This document shows, piece after piece, positions 42,672 through 52,139 of a stretch of 64,000 bases of DNA. This stretch comes from CAYHHI01 sp964356335 (lineage in GTDB: Bacteria; Arandabacterota; Arandabacteria; Arandabacterales; Arandabacteraceae). The position numbers were made by a program, and so were the translations under genes. The notes below the pieces were generated by a model. It searched no databases and was not told the DNA's origin. It worked only from the letters and a program-made list of their open reading frames with translations. The DNA lies in the NCBI GenBank assembly GCA_964356335.1, contig CAYHHI010000012.1:8142-72141 (forward strand), read 5' to 3'. The first letter of the stretch is position 1. Each line of letters opens with the position of its first letter.

Positions 42672-43613
42672 TCACCCTGATGCAGTCCGGTAGATATCCA
42701 AGACCTCGGATGCTATCGCTCGGTCGTCTCGCCTATCGGTCACGTCCAACCACTTGATGTCTTTTTCCTTTGTGAACCACGTCATCTGGCGCTTGGCGAA
42801 GTGTCGGGTGTTCCTCTTGATCAGGCCTACCGCCTCCTGAAATGACAGAGCGCCCCTCAGATGAAGCATGATCTCCCGATATCCCAGGCTATTCTTGACG
42901 ACAGGCGATTCCTCGTAGCCCATCTTGATAAGCAACCTGACCTCGTCCACAAGGCCGGCCTCTATCATACGGTTAACCCTTCTCTCTATGATCTGGTAAA
43001 GGTCTCCCCTGTCCATCGTCAGGCCGATCTTGACAAAGGGCAGCAAGAATGGCGCCGTTGCCTTTTCCAGGGTGCTCATGGGCTTGCCTGTGATCTCGAA
43101 GACCTCAAGAGCCCTGATTACCCGAGGGAGATTAAGCGGGTCCACGTGTCCGGCCTTCTCGGGATCGACCTCGAAAAGCCTCTGCCAAAGGACTGGCCTG
43201 CCCTTCAGGCGTGCGAGTTCCCCGAGGCGCCTTCTGATCTCTGGGTCTGCCGCCGGTCCGTCGAAGATTCCGTGGAGAAGAGCCCTGACATAGAGTCCGG
43301 TACCGCCCACGACGATGGGCAGTCCACGTCTGGCGAGGATTTCGGAAATGATCCTCCGTGCATCCTTCTCGTACTCTTTGGACGTGTACTGCCTGTCAGG
43401 TTCGGCCATGTCGATCAAGTGATGAGGGACTTCCTCCAGCATCCTAACATCAGGCTTTGCCGTCCCGATATCCATGAAGCGGTAAACAAGGCGTGAATCT
43501 GCCGAAACAATCTCGCCCGAAAGGCGCTTTGCCACATGAAGAGCGACGTTGCTCTTGCCGACTCCGGTTGGGCCCACGAGAATCAAGATGTGCTGAGGCT
43601 CGTGGTGCTTCAC
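42672..43613 (-). CDS. miaA: tRNA dimethylallyltransferase
   Basis: A 313-aa enzyme adding dimethylallyl to A37 of tRNAs reading UNN codons. It has P-loop VGPTGVGKSN, the DSRLVYRFMDIGTAKP motif (family DSxQ(V/L)Y, here with Arg in place of Gln), VGGTGLYVRALL and RNTRHFAKRQMTWF for tRNA binding. It overlaps mutL by 4 bp and is the last gene of the mutS-mutL-miaA operon. MiaB, encoded in the same gene run, completes the ms2i6A modification. Confidence 0.97.
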   Translation of the reverse strand: MKHHEPQHILILVGPTGVGKSNVALHVAKRLSGEIVSADSRLVYRFMDIGTAKPDVRMLEEVPHHLIDMAEPDRQYTSKEYEKDARRIISEILARRGLPIVVGGTGLYVRALLHGIFDGPAADPEIRRRLGELARLKGRPVLWQRLFEVDPEKAGHVDPLNLPRVIRALEVFEITGKPMSTLEKATAPFLLPFVKIGLTMDRGDLYQIIERRVNRMIEAGLVDEVRLLIKMGYEESPVVKNSLGYREIMLHLRGALSFQEAVGLIKRNTRHFAKRQMTWFTKEKDIKWLDVTDRRDDRAIASEVLDIYRTASG

Positions 43614-45325
43614 TTTCTGAGGAACCTTCTTTCGATCTCATCCCAGGAGAGCCTTATCATGGTGGGACGGCCGTGGGGACATGCAAGCGGCATACGGGCC
43701 GCGAAGAGGCGCTCGACAAGCGATCTTATCTCATCGTCATTCATCTTGTCGCCGGCCTTGACAGCACCCTTACAGGCAAAGGCAGCAGCCAGCAAATGAT
43801 GGATGTCGTGGGATTCGGACCGGGTCTCTATCACTTCGTCCACGATATCGGCGAGAACCCGCTTCTTATCCCCCTCCTTAAAGAGCGCCGGCACTGCTTC
43901 TATGACGTAGGTCCGTCTGCCGAACTTTTTCAACTCGAAACCGATTTGTCTTATCTTGTCCCAGTGTTCGTCGATCACATCTTCCTCTTCAGGCGTCACT
44001 TCAAGCGTCTCTGGAAAGAGGAGTTCCTGCATGACGGGTTCTCGTCCCTCAAGATGGCTCTTCACTTCCTCGTAAAGCACCCGTTCATGAGCGGCGTGCT
44101 GGTCGATCAGATAGAACTCCTCGTCAGACTCCGCGAGGATGTAGGAGTTTCTTATCTGGACAATGGGAGTGGCCGGCGCTGCCGTCTCAGACTTCTCCAT
44201 CTTGTGAGGTCTGTATGTCGGCTTGGGCTCAGAGACAAGGATCTTGGTCTTGTCGAAGAGGGCGATTGGCCGAATAGGTGGCTGCGCCCCGGGTCTCGGC
44301 GCGAGCAGGGGCCTTGCCAAGAGCGGTGGAATCATCTTTCGCGACGTCAGTGCACTCCCTACGGCCCGCGACACAAAGTCTCTGACCTCCCTGTCACGCC
44401 TGAACCTCACTTCTCGCTTTGTCGGGTGAACGTTGAAATCTGCCTCAGCAGGATTGATATCTATCAGGATAACGCCTGTTGGATACCGGTTTCTCATCAA
44501 GGTGTGGCCGTAGGCATCACAAACGGCTCTCAGGATCATCTTGTTCTCCACGGGCCGTCTGTTTACAAAGATTGATATGTAGCCGCTTGAGGTTCTTGCC
44601 TCCTCGGGGCGCGACAGGAAACCGCAGAGTTGGATGTGCTCGTCTGAGACATTGACTGCAACTGAGTTCTCGCCAAAGCTCCTGCCGAGGATGCTTCCCA
44701 CCCTTTCCTCGATGCTCTCAACCGCGGGCAGGCTCAAGATCACTTTCCTATCCCTAATCAGTTTCATCGAGATCCAGTAATGGCTTATGGCATGAGTCGC
44801 GAAGGTCTTGACAACGTGCCTGACCTCTGTGGCTTTGGACTTGAGAAACTTGGCCCTTGCCGGCGCGTTAAAGAAAAGGTTGGTCACCTTGATGGTGGTT
44901 CCCGCCGGACGCGTGGCCTTGGTCACCTCATCGATCTTTCCACCCCTCAAAACAATCTTTGTCGCAAGGTCCTCACCTTCGGAGCGGGTGAGCACTTCAA
45001 TCTCCGCAACACTCGCAATGCTCGCCAGAGCCTCTCCCCTGAAGCCCATGGTCCTTATGCTTTCGAGGTCATCGGCAGTGGATATTTTGCTTGTGGCGTG
45101 ACGCTCGAAGGCAAGCAGAGCATCTTCCTCGGTCATCCCGACGCCGTCATCCGTGATCTTTATTAGCTCCCTGCCTTCACCTTTGGTCTCTACTGTGATG
45201 TGAGATGCCCCGGCATCTATCGCGTTCTCGACAAGCTCCTTGACCACTGAGGAAGGCCTGTCAACTACCTCACCTGCCGCTATCATGTTAACGGTCTTAG
45301 GATCGAGGATCTTGATCTTTGCCAT
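43610..45325 (-). CDS. mutL: DNA mismatch repair protein MutL
   Basis: A 571-aa mismatch-repair ATPase. The GHKL motifs are VVKELVENAIDAGA, DDGVGM and MGFRGEALASI. The C-terminal region has the nuclease motif DQHAAHERVLYEE, so it is the endonuclease-type MutL used by bacteria without MutH, and CPHGRP near the end adds metal ligands. It overlaps mutS by 29 bp and miaA by 4 bp. Confidence 0.98.
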   Translation of the reverse strand: MAKIKILDPKTVNMIAAGEVVDRPSSVVKELVENAIDAGASHITVETKGEGRELIKITDDGVGMTEEDALLAFERHATSKISTADDLESIRTMGFRGEALASIASVAEIEVLTRSEGEDLATKIVLRGGKIDEVTKATRPAGTTIKVTNLFFNAPARAKFLKSKATEVRHVVKTFATHAISHYWISMKLIRDRKVILSLPAVESIEERVGSILGRSFGENSVAVNVSDEHIQLCGFLSRPEEARTSSGYISIFVNRRPVENKMILRAVCDAYGHTLMRNRYPTGVILIDINPAEADFNVHPTKREVRFRRDREVRDFVSRAVGSALTSRKMIPPLLARPLLAPRPGAQPPIRPIALFDKTKILVSEPKPTYRPHKMEKSETAAPATPIVQIRNSYILAESDEEFYLIDQHAAHERVLYEEVKSHLEGREPVMQELLFPETLEVTPEEEDVIDEHWDKIRQIGFELKKFGRRTYVIEAVPALFKEGDKKRVLADIVDEVIETRSESHDIHHLLAAAFACKGAVKAGDKMNDDEIRSLVERLFAARMPLACPHGRPTMIRLSWDEIERRFLRK

Positions 45326-47951
45326 CTGTAATCTTCTCGTTCTTGGAAGCGATTCTCTTCAGGGCCGCGATCTCTTCCAGTGCCTGAAGCGGGGTCATGG
45401 TGTCAAGATCTAGCTCGGCGAGTTTTCGCGCAAGCTCCTTCTCGGTCTGCCAGAGGGTGAGCTGAATGTCCCCCGATATCGGAGAATGCTCTCCCCGCGC
45501 GAGCCTCGGAATATTGCCTGTGCTGTATTCGTCCTCTTCGAGATTCGCCAGGATTTCCTTGGCCCTCTCGACCACATCCTGGGGCAGGCCTGCAAGCCTT
45601 GCGACATGGATGCCATAGCTCCTGTCGGAGCCGCCTTCAACAATCTTTCTGAGGAAGATGATTCTATCACCATATTCCTTGACGAGCACGTTGAAATTCT
45701 TGACCCGCTGTAGAATGCCCGCTAGGTCAGTCAGCTCATGGTAGTGAGTGGCAAAGAGCGTAAGCGGGCTTCGTCTTCCATTGTTATGAAGGTACTCAAC
45801 CACCGCCCAGGCGATGCTGAGCCCGTCATAAGTGCTCGTGCCGCGTCCGACCTCATCCAGGAGCACGAGGCTCCTGTCGGTGGCGTTATTGAGGATGTTG
45901 GATGTCTCGATCATCTCCACAAGGAAGGTGCTTTGCCCTCTGGCGACTCTGTCAGTCGCGCCGATCCGTGTGAAGATCTTATCCACGATTCCGATGCTTG
46001 CGGCCGACGCCGGCACGAAGCTTCCGATCTGTGCCATGATCACGATCAGCGCAACCTGCCTGATGAAAGTCGACTTGCCAGCCATGTTGGGGCCAGTGAT
46101 CACCAAGACCTGATTGGTCTCATCTAACAGCACGTCGTTGGGGACGAACTGGTCACCGCCAAGGAATCTCTCAACTACAGGATGGCGCCCTTCGCGAATC
46201 TCTATTCTGCGGTCGCCGGTCACATGAGGCTTCACATAATTGCTCTGTCTTGCAACCTCTGCAAAGGAGGCGAGAACGTCGATCTCCGCGACCATGCGCG
46301 CGGCCTCCTGGATCCTGTCGGTAGCTTCGGCGACTCTGGTCCGCACACTCTTGAAGACGTCATCTTCGAGTTCGGTTGCGTTTTCTTCGGCCTGGAGGAT
46401 TTCGGCTTCCTTGCACTTGAGGTCCTCAGTGACGAATCTCTCACCACCAACCAGAGTCTGTTTCCTCACGTAATCCTGCGGGACGCTCTTGAGGTTCGTC
46501 TTGCTGACCTCGATGTAGTAACCGAAGATTTTGTTGTAGCCCACCTTGAGAGAACCGATACCGGTTCTCTCCCTCTCAGTAGCCTGGAGGTCAAGAATCC
46601 ATTTTCTGGCATCATGGGATGCGCCGCGAAGCTGGTCGAGTCTCTTGTCAAAGCCTTCCCGTATTACCTCTCCCTCTTTGAAGGTAGCCGGAGCCTCATC
46701 CTTGACAGCCTGAGAAATCAGGTCCGCGACGTCTTTGAGTTCGGGCATGGTCTGGGACACATGTGATAGAACCTGGGAGCTGGCGTCGGAGATTATCCTC
46801 CTGAGCTCGGGAAAGTGCCCGAGGGATTCCTTTATTGCCAGGAGGTCCCGAGGTCCGGCCTTCTCGCAGCAAACACGCCCCACGAGGCGCTCGAGGTCAC
46901 TTATGTGCCTTATGATTGACCTGGTGTCCTTTCTTCTTATCTCGTCGCCGACCAATTCATCGACTGCCTCAAGTCTGGCGCTTATGGTCGCGGCGACCAC
47001 CAGGGGATTCCTGATCCAACTCCTCAGACACCTTCCACCCATAGGTGTCAGGGTCTTATCCAGAACGCCAAGGAGGGATGCCCCTTTGTCCTCTGGATGC
47101 AGAGGATTCATGATCTCAAGATTGGCAAACGACGCCTCATCGATATCCATGAAGAGAGCATTCCTCTGAACGGTGAGCCTTGAGATGTGAGGAAGCAGTC
47201 TTTTCTGGGTCTGTCTCAAGTATGAGATGAGCGCACCGGCAGCACCTGTAGCCATGGGGATACTCTGACACCCAAAACCATCGAGGGTCGCCACCTTGAA
47301 ATGGTCGCGAAGGGTTGCCGATGCTGAATCGTGGAGGAAAAGCCAGTCATCAAGTGCCGTCAATGCCGTCTCCGGCAGGGCGTGCTTAATGCGCGCGACG
47401 ATGGCCTCGGGCATGGACTCCCTCGGGTACAGCACCTCGCTCGGCCGTGTCTTCGCCATCTCCCTTAAGAGATCATGTGCCGACACCTCGGTAACACTGA
47501 ACTCGCCCGTGGAGAGATCTGTCTTCGCCAGCCCCCACTTCTCCTTCTCACCGACGATGGCCAAGAGGTAGTTGTTCTCCTTCTCATCGAGGAGGATCGA
47601 CGAGGTCACGGTACCGGGCGTGATCACCTCCACCACTCGCCGCTTGACCAGGCCCTTAGCGTCCTTTGGGTTTTCGACCTGATCGCAGATGGCGACCTTG
47701 TAGCCTGCTCGCACAAGCCTCGCGATATAGGTGTCCACAGCATGGTAGGGCACGCCCGCAAGCGGGATTCTCTTGTCCCCTTCTCTTGACCTTGAGGTGA
47801 GCGCAATACCCAGGACGCGCGCGGCGGTCGCGGCATCCTCGTAGAAGGTCTCATAAAAATCTCCCATCCTGAAGAGGAGTATGGTGTCAGGATAATCCTT
47901 CTTTATGCTCATGTATTGGGACATCATCGGTGTCTCGTGCGGTTGCGTCAT
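45297..47951 (-). CDS. mutS: DNA mismatch repair protein MutS
   Basis: An 884-aa mismatch sensor. The mismatch-reading Phe-x-Glu is in MGDFYETFYEDA near residue 35. The ABC-type ATPase has Walker A TGPNMAGKST, the signature STFLVEMIET and Walker B LVLLDEVGRGTST, followed by the ATHYHEL switch. The C-terminal part carries the HTH dimerisation region and a tail. Standard length. It lies 47 bp downstream of lapB and starts the mutS-mutL-miaA run. Confidence 0.98.
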   Translation of the reverse strand: MTQPHETPMMSQYMSIKKDYPDTILLFRMGDFYETFYEDAATAARVLGIALTSRSREGDKRIPLAGVPYHAVDTYIARLVRAGYKVAICDQVENPKDAKGLVKRRVVEVITPGTVTSSILLDEKENNYLLAIVGEKEKWGLAKTDLSTGEFSVTEVSAHDLLREMAKTRPSEVLYPRESMPEAIVARIKHALPETALTALDDWLFLHDSASATLRDHFKVATLDGFGCQSIPMATGAAGALISYLRQTQKRLLPHISRLTVQRNALFMDIDEASFANLEIMNPLHPEDKGASLLGVLDKTLTPMGGRCLRSWIRNPLVVAATISARLEAVDELVGDEIRRKDTRSIIRHISDLERLVGRVCCEKAGPRDLLAIKESLGHFPELRRIISDASSQVLSHVSQTMPELKDVADLISQAVKDEAPATFKEGEVIREGFDKRLDQLRGASHDARKWILDLQATERERTGIGSLKVGYNKIFGYYIEVSKTNLKSVPQDYVRKQTLVGGERFVTEDLKCKEAEILQAEENATELEDDVFKSVRTRVAEATDRIQEAARMVAEIDVLASFAEVARQSNYVKPHVTGDRRIEIREGRHPVVERFLGGDQFVPNDVLLDETNQVLVITGPNMAGKSTFIRQVALIVIMAQIGSFVPASAASIGIVDKIFTRIGATDRVARGQSTFLVEMIETSNILNNATDRSLVLLDEVGRGTSTYDGLSIAWAVVEYLHNNGRRSPLTLFATHYHELTDLAGILQRVKNFNVLVKEYGDRIIFLRKIVEGGSDRSYGIHVARLAGLPQDVVERAKEILANLEEDEYSTGNIPRLARGEHSPISGDIQLTLWQTEKELARKLAELDLDTMTPLQALEEIAALKRIASKNEKITDGKDQDPRS

Positions 47952-47998
47952 GGGTCAAGAGGAATCGAGGGCTCGACGCCCGTGGCGAAGCATGGTCT

Positions 47999-49135
47999 CT
48001 ACAGGAATGTCTCCCACTGCTTGCACCTGGGGCATCTCCAAAGCACCTCATTTGACTTATAGTTACAGTTGCTACAAACGTAATGCTCTTCGTCAGAAGA
48101 GAAACCGTTGAACGCTTCGACCATCGCTCTGAGGGACTGTTCGATGTCACCCTTTTCATAGTAGAGCCTGGCGAGGGCCTGCTTCACTCTTCTTGCGCCG
48201 GGCTCGGCCTCGAGGGCGGTCTTGCAGAGCCTCAGGGCTTCCTCGATATTGCCCTTCTTCCTGTGAATGTTGGCCAGGGTCATCATTGTCTTCACATCGC
48301 TTGGGTTTCGCTCTAGCACATCGTTGTAAAGATCGACTATCTTCTCGAATCTCCCCTTCTCATAAAACGCCTTCTCAAGCCGCCTGAAAGTCGTATAGGC
48401 GATGCCGGGAAAGACCGTTACTATTCTGCGCCACGAGGATATCGCATCATCGATATTGCCCTCGGCATAGTAGACATCGCCCAGATAGAGATAGGCAGCC
48501 GCGCATTCCGAGTTTATCTTGAGGGCGTCCTTCAGAGCCGATTCTGCATCCTTCATGTTCTCGCGGTCAAGATAGGACTTGCCAACATACGCCTTGTAGA
48601 GAGCCAGCGCGTGGGTATCGTCGACTCGTTTCACCTTGGATATGTCACGTCGAATAAGATAGGCCTTGTCCCACTCCCCTATCTCTTCATAGACCTCCAG
48701 GAGCTCGTTCATGGCCCTCTCATCACGCGGTTTGATCTCCAGCACCTGTTCATAGCTTGCGGCGGCCCTATCGAGTCTCTGCGCCTTGCGGTAATCGCGC
48801 GCAAGACTGAGGAGCACGCGGGCCATCGTGTGCTTCGGCATAGAAGGCCGCACCGTGAGCTCGCGGTGAATCTGGACGGCTCTTGCAACGTCGCCACTCT
48901 CGCGCATGACATCGCCGAGGCGGAGATAGGCATCAAAATTCTGCGGTTCGCTGCGCACGGCCTCCCGGAAGGAGTTGAGGGCAGGGCCGTATTCCCCGTC
49001 AAGCAGATAGGCGATGCCTTCGACATAAGGATTCTTCCCCGCTGCTCGCTTCCGCTTCTGATTTATGTTTGTCCACACGCGATGGAAAAGCACCGCAAGC
49101 ACACAGAGTATCAGGATGATCAATAAGGTGGTCAC
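47999..49135 (-). CDS. lapB: LapB/YciM-like TPR protein with C-terminal zinc ribbon
   Basis: A 378-aa inner-membrane-anchored protein. One N-terminal TM helix (LLIILILCVLAVLF) is followed by about nine tetratricopeptide repeats (for example YLYLGDVYYAEGNIDDAISSW). The rubredoxin-like knuckle with CSNC and CPRC lies in the last 30 residues. In E. coli LapB brings LpxC to FtsH and so limits LPS synthesis, and the same domain order is kept here. It overlaps lapA by 4 bp. Confidence 0.93.
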   Translation of the reverse strand: MTTLLIILILCVLAVLFHRVWTNINQKRKRAAGKNPYVEGIAYLLDGEYGPALNSFREAVRSEPQNFDAYLRLGDVMRESGDVARAVQIHRELTVRPSMPKHTMARVLLSLARDYRKAQRLDRAAASYEQVLEIKPRDERAMNELLEVYEEIGEWDKAYLIRRDISKVKRVDDTHALALYKAYVGKSYLDRENMKDAESALKDALKINSECAAAYLYLGDVYYAEGNIDDAISSWRRIVTVFPGIAYTTFRRLEKAFYEKGRFEKIVDLYNDVLERNPSDVKTMMTLANIHRKKGNIEEALRLCKTALEAEPGARRVKQALARLYYEKGDIEQSLRAMVEAFNGFSSDEEHYVCSNCNYKSNEVLWRCPRCKQWETFL

Positions 49136-49485
49136 GAAACCACTTCCTTTCCTTCTACATCCTCCACGGGCTTCATCTCGCCCAGCGCTTCTTCGATCGG
49201 TAGGTTCCTGATTGCGACAAGTTCGGTCTCAAGATCACGATTCCTTTTCTTCAGGCGCCTCACGTTAAGTCCGAGATCGATGAAATAGTAAAGACAATAA
49301 AGGAGTGTGAGCGCCACTCCTATCAGAAATGCCACAAAAAGGGCGAGGATCATGGGGACGTCGTAGAAGGTGCGGAATCCGAGGTTCACGACCACTCTCT
49401 CCCCCGGATTCATGACTGCAAAGGCAACGACCGCCATTGTCACTACAAGAAGCGCTATGGCTGCGATGGCCCTTGAAACATTCAT
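49132..49485 (-). CDS. lapA: LapA-domain inner-membrane protein
   Basis: A 117-aa protein with two TM helices (AIAALLVVTMAVVAFAVMNPG and ILALFVAFLIGVALTLLYCLYYF) separated by the VVVNLGFRTFYDVP loop typical of the LapA/YciS domain, then a short coiled-coil-like tail. It forms a pair with LapB as in E. coli. Its start directly follows the miaB stop. Confidence 0.9.
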   Translation of the reverse strand: MNVSRAIAAIALLVVTMAVVAFAVMNPGERVVVNLGFRTFYDVPMILALFVAFLIGVALTLLYCLYYFIDLGLNVRRLKKRNRDLETELVAIRNLPIEEALGEMKPVEDVEGKEVVS

Positions 49486-49486
49486 T

Positions 49487-50809
49487 TCAAGCTCCCGCCT
49501 TTCTCAAAGAACGGTCACAGGTTACCATCCATCTGGTGGCAGAGGATATCCTTGCGACCACTGTCTCTCCTCTTCTTACACCCTCGCGGGGTATCTTGGC
49601 AAGCCAGTTTTCGCGTGTCCGGCCAAGCATGAAATCGGGTTCCCTGTCGCTTTCACCCTCTATGAGGATTTCGATCTCCCTACCGAGGAGAGCCTGTTTC
49701 TTCTCGTCGGTTATGCAGTTCTGAAGGGAGATCACCTCCTTGAGCCTTCTGGTCTTCTCCTCGAGGGCGACGTCATCGCCGAGGCGGCATGCCTTTGTGC
49801 CATCCCGCGGTGAGTACCTGAACATGAATGCAGCATCGAAGCGAATCTCATCAAGCGCCCTGAACGTGCTCTCAAAATCAGACTCTGTCTCTGTGGGAAA
49901 CCCTACCATAATATCGGTGGTGACTGCAAGTGTCGGTATGTTGTGCCTGGCAAACTGGACTATCTTGCCGAACTCGCTCGACGTGTATCCGCGGTTCATC
50001 AGGGAAAGTACCCTATCTGACCCGCTCTGGAGCGGCAGGTGGAGATGCTCACAGACCTTGGGCAGGTCCCGCATTCTCTCGATCACCCCCAGGGTAAGAT
50101 CCTTGGGGTGAGACGTTGTGAACCGTATGCGTCGAAGGCCGGGCACGTCGTTGGCCATCTCAAGAAGCCCGGAGAAATCCACGTCAACATGCCTATAGGA
50201 ATTCACATTTTGCCCAATCAGGGTCACATCTTTCACACCAAGACCGACCAGATGCTCGATCTCTTCAAGTATGACCCTCGACGCCTTGCTTCTTTCCCGC
50301 CCCCGTATGTAGGGCACCACACAGTATGTGCAGAAATTGTCACATCCCTGCATTATTGTCACAAAGGCCGTGACGGACTCCTGCCTCAAGGGTCGCAAGG
50401 AGTAAAGCGAGCATGGATTCTCGGATATCTCAACCACCGGCTGCTTGCCGCGGCCGGCCTCTTCGAGCACCTCCAGGAACGATGGGTAGGAGTCGAATCC
50501 GGCAATCAAATCGACTCTGGTCGCGGCCCCGGCGACTCTCTTTCCCAGCCGCTGGGCCATACAACCCACCACCCCGATTACGAGGTCGGGATTTGCTTTC
50601 CTGAGCGCCGCGAGCTCTCTGATCCTTGCGACAGCTCTCATTTCAGCCCGATCCCTCACGCTGCATGTGTTCACCAGAACGATGGACGCATCCCTCGGGT
50701 TGTCTACGGGCTCATAGCCATCCCGCACGAGCAGGTCGGAGATGAACCGAGAATCGTATACGTTCATCTGGCAGCCATGAGTCTCTATATAGAATCGCTT
50801 ATCGGTCAT
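49487..50809 (-). CDS. miaB: tRNA-2-methylthio-N6-dimethylallyladenosine synthase MiaB
   Basis: A 440-aa radical-SAM methylthiotransferase. The N-terminal UPF0004 domain has Cys in THGCQMN, VNTCSVRD and VGCMAQ. The radical-SAM motif is CDNFCTYC (in GCDNFCTYCVVPYIRGRE). A TRAM domain ends the protein. The start at 50809 has GGAG 4 nt upstream. The longer frame to 50863 overlaps the mtaB gene. It acts after MiaA on A37. Confidence 0.97.
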   Translation of the reverse strand: MTDKRFYIETHGCQMNVYDSRFISDLLVRDGYEPVDNPRDASIVLVNTCSVRDRAEMRAVARIRELAALRKANPDLVIGVVGCMAQRLGKRVAGAATRVDLIAGFDSYPSFLEVLEEAGRGKQPVVEISENPCSLYSLRPLRQESVTAFVTIMQGCDNFCTYCVVPYIRGRERSKASRVILEEIEHLVGLGVKDVTLIGQNVNSYRHVDVDFSGLLEMANDVPGLRRIRFTTSHPKDLTLGVIERMRDLPKVCEHLHLPLQSGSDRVLSLMNRGYTSSEFGKIVQFARHNIPTLAVTTDIMVGFPTETESDFESTFRALDEIRFDAAFMFRYSPRDGTKACRLGDDVALEEKTRRLKEVISLQNCITDEKKQALLGREIEILIEGESDREPDFMLGRTRENWLAKIPREGVRRGETVVARISSATRWMVTCDRSLRKAGA

Positions 50810-50828
50810 TCTGCTCCGGCAAACCTCG

Positions 50829-52139
50829 TCATTGTTGGCCGCCACACGCGCTTGCCGCAACACCGGCTCCGCTGATTGCTGAGACTCGTCCCGAAACGAC
50901 CGTGTTGGGGGTCATTCCCTTATCGAAGAAAACCCTGACGTAGTTCCCACTCAGGCCCGTCGCACGGCCACACACTGTCGCTCGCAGTACAAGTGTCTCA
51001 AGCATTTCACCTACCAAGCGGTGTCTGAAGGCCATGGATTTCTCGCTTCCCAGGTCTCTCATGACGCGGCTTCTTTCTTTCTTCTCCTCAGGGCGAACCT
51101 GCCCCGCGAATCCCTGGGCTGCCGTCCCGTCTCTCGGTGAAAAAGCAAACGTGTGAAGATAGGTGATGGGAAGATCGCTCACAAGATCGAAGGTGTTCAT
51201 GAAGGCCGCTCTGTCCTCCGCAGGAAACGCCACCATGACGTCAGCGCCAATACCGCAGCGTGGGACTGCGACAGCGATTCTCTCGATGAGACTGCGATAG
51301 TAGGAGCGGCCGTATGGTCTTCCCATGAGACGCAATATGCGATCGTCACCGCTTTGCAGCGGCACGTGCACATGGGGACACAGTTTGGAGGCCGGATCGG
51401 CCAGCATATCTATGAGGTCATCGCCAAAGTCGGTGGGTTCGATCGAGCTGAGTCTCATCCTTGTGAGCCCCTTGGTAGGCGCGAGCACGCGAAGAAGCGC
51501 AGCGAGAGAGGTCTGCGGCGCCAGATCTCTCCCATATGAGCCAAGGTGGACTCCAGTGAGAACAATTTCCCCGTAGCCTTCTGCGACCGTGGTCTCGATC
51601 TCGCGTCGCACCACGTCAAGGCTCTTGCTCCTGCTGCGGCCCCTTGCCAGCGGGACTACGCAGTAAGTGCAGTGATTGTCGCAGCCGTCCTGGATCTTCG
51701 CAAAGGCCCGGGTGTAGCTTCCGAAGCCGTGAAGATGTCTCCGGCTCGCAAGATCCGCCATATCGTCCGTGGGGGTTGTCTTCACAACCGTCTCTTGCTG
51801 CTTGCCGAGATTGAGATACTCCTCGATGCCTTCCTTCTCAGCATTGCCGATCACCACGTCGACGCCCTTGATCCCAGCAAGCTCATGAGGCTTCCGCTGA
51901 GCGTAGCAGCCCGTGACAACCACAAGTGCCCCGGGGTTCGACCTTATGGCCCGCCTGACGGCCTGGCGCGAACGGCGGTCACTCTTAGAGGTGACCGTGC
52001 ACGTATTGACAACATAAACGTCTGCCTCCTCGAAGGCGGGGCTGGTATGGTAGCCGCGGGCCCCAACCGCCTCGCGCATCTGTTCGGTTTCGAACTGGTT
52101 GAGCTTGCAGCCTATGGTTAGGAATGCGACTCGCTTCAT
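50829..52139 (-). CDS. mtaB: tRNA threonylcarbamoyladenosine methylthiotransferase MtaB
   Basis: A 436-aa radical-SAM enzyme that methylthiolates t6A37. It has IGCKLNQFETE at the N-terminus (diagnostic for MtaB rather than MiaB), NTCTVT and TGCYAQ for the second cluster, and the radical-SAM CDNHCTYC. The ATG at 52139 overlaps the activase stop by 4 bp. The 12-residue longer frame is not needed. It is adjacent to miaB, so both A37 methylthiolation systems are in one operon. Confidence 0.95.
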   Translation of the reverse strand: MKRVAFLTIGCKLNQFETEQMREAVGARGYHTSPAFEEADVYVVNTCTVTSKSDRRSRQAVRRAIRSNPGALVVVTGCYAQRKPHELAGIKGVDVVIGNAEKEGIEEYLNLGKQQETVVKTTPTDDMADLASRRHLHGFGSYTRAFAKIQDGCDNHCTYCVVPLARGRSRSKSLDVVRREIETTVAEGYGEIVLTGVHLGSYGRDLAPQTSLAALLRVLAPTKGLTRMRLSSIEPTDFGDDLIDMLADPASKLCPHVHVPLQSGDDRILRLMGRPYGRSYYRSLIERIAVAVPRCGIGADVMVAFPAEDRAAFMNTFDLVSDLPITYLHTFAFSPRDGTAAQGFAGQVRPEEKKERSRVMRDLGSEKSMAFRHRLVGEMLETLVLRATVCGRATGLSGNYVRVFFDKGMTPNTVVSGRVSAISGAGVAASACGGQQ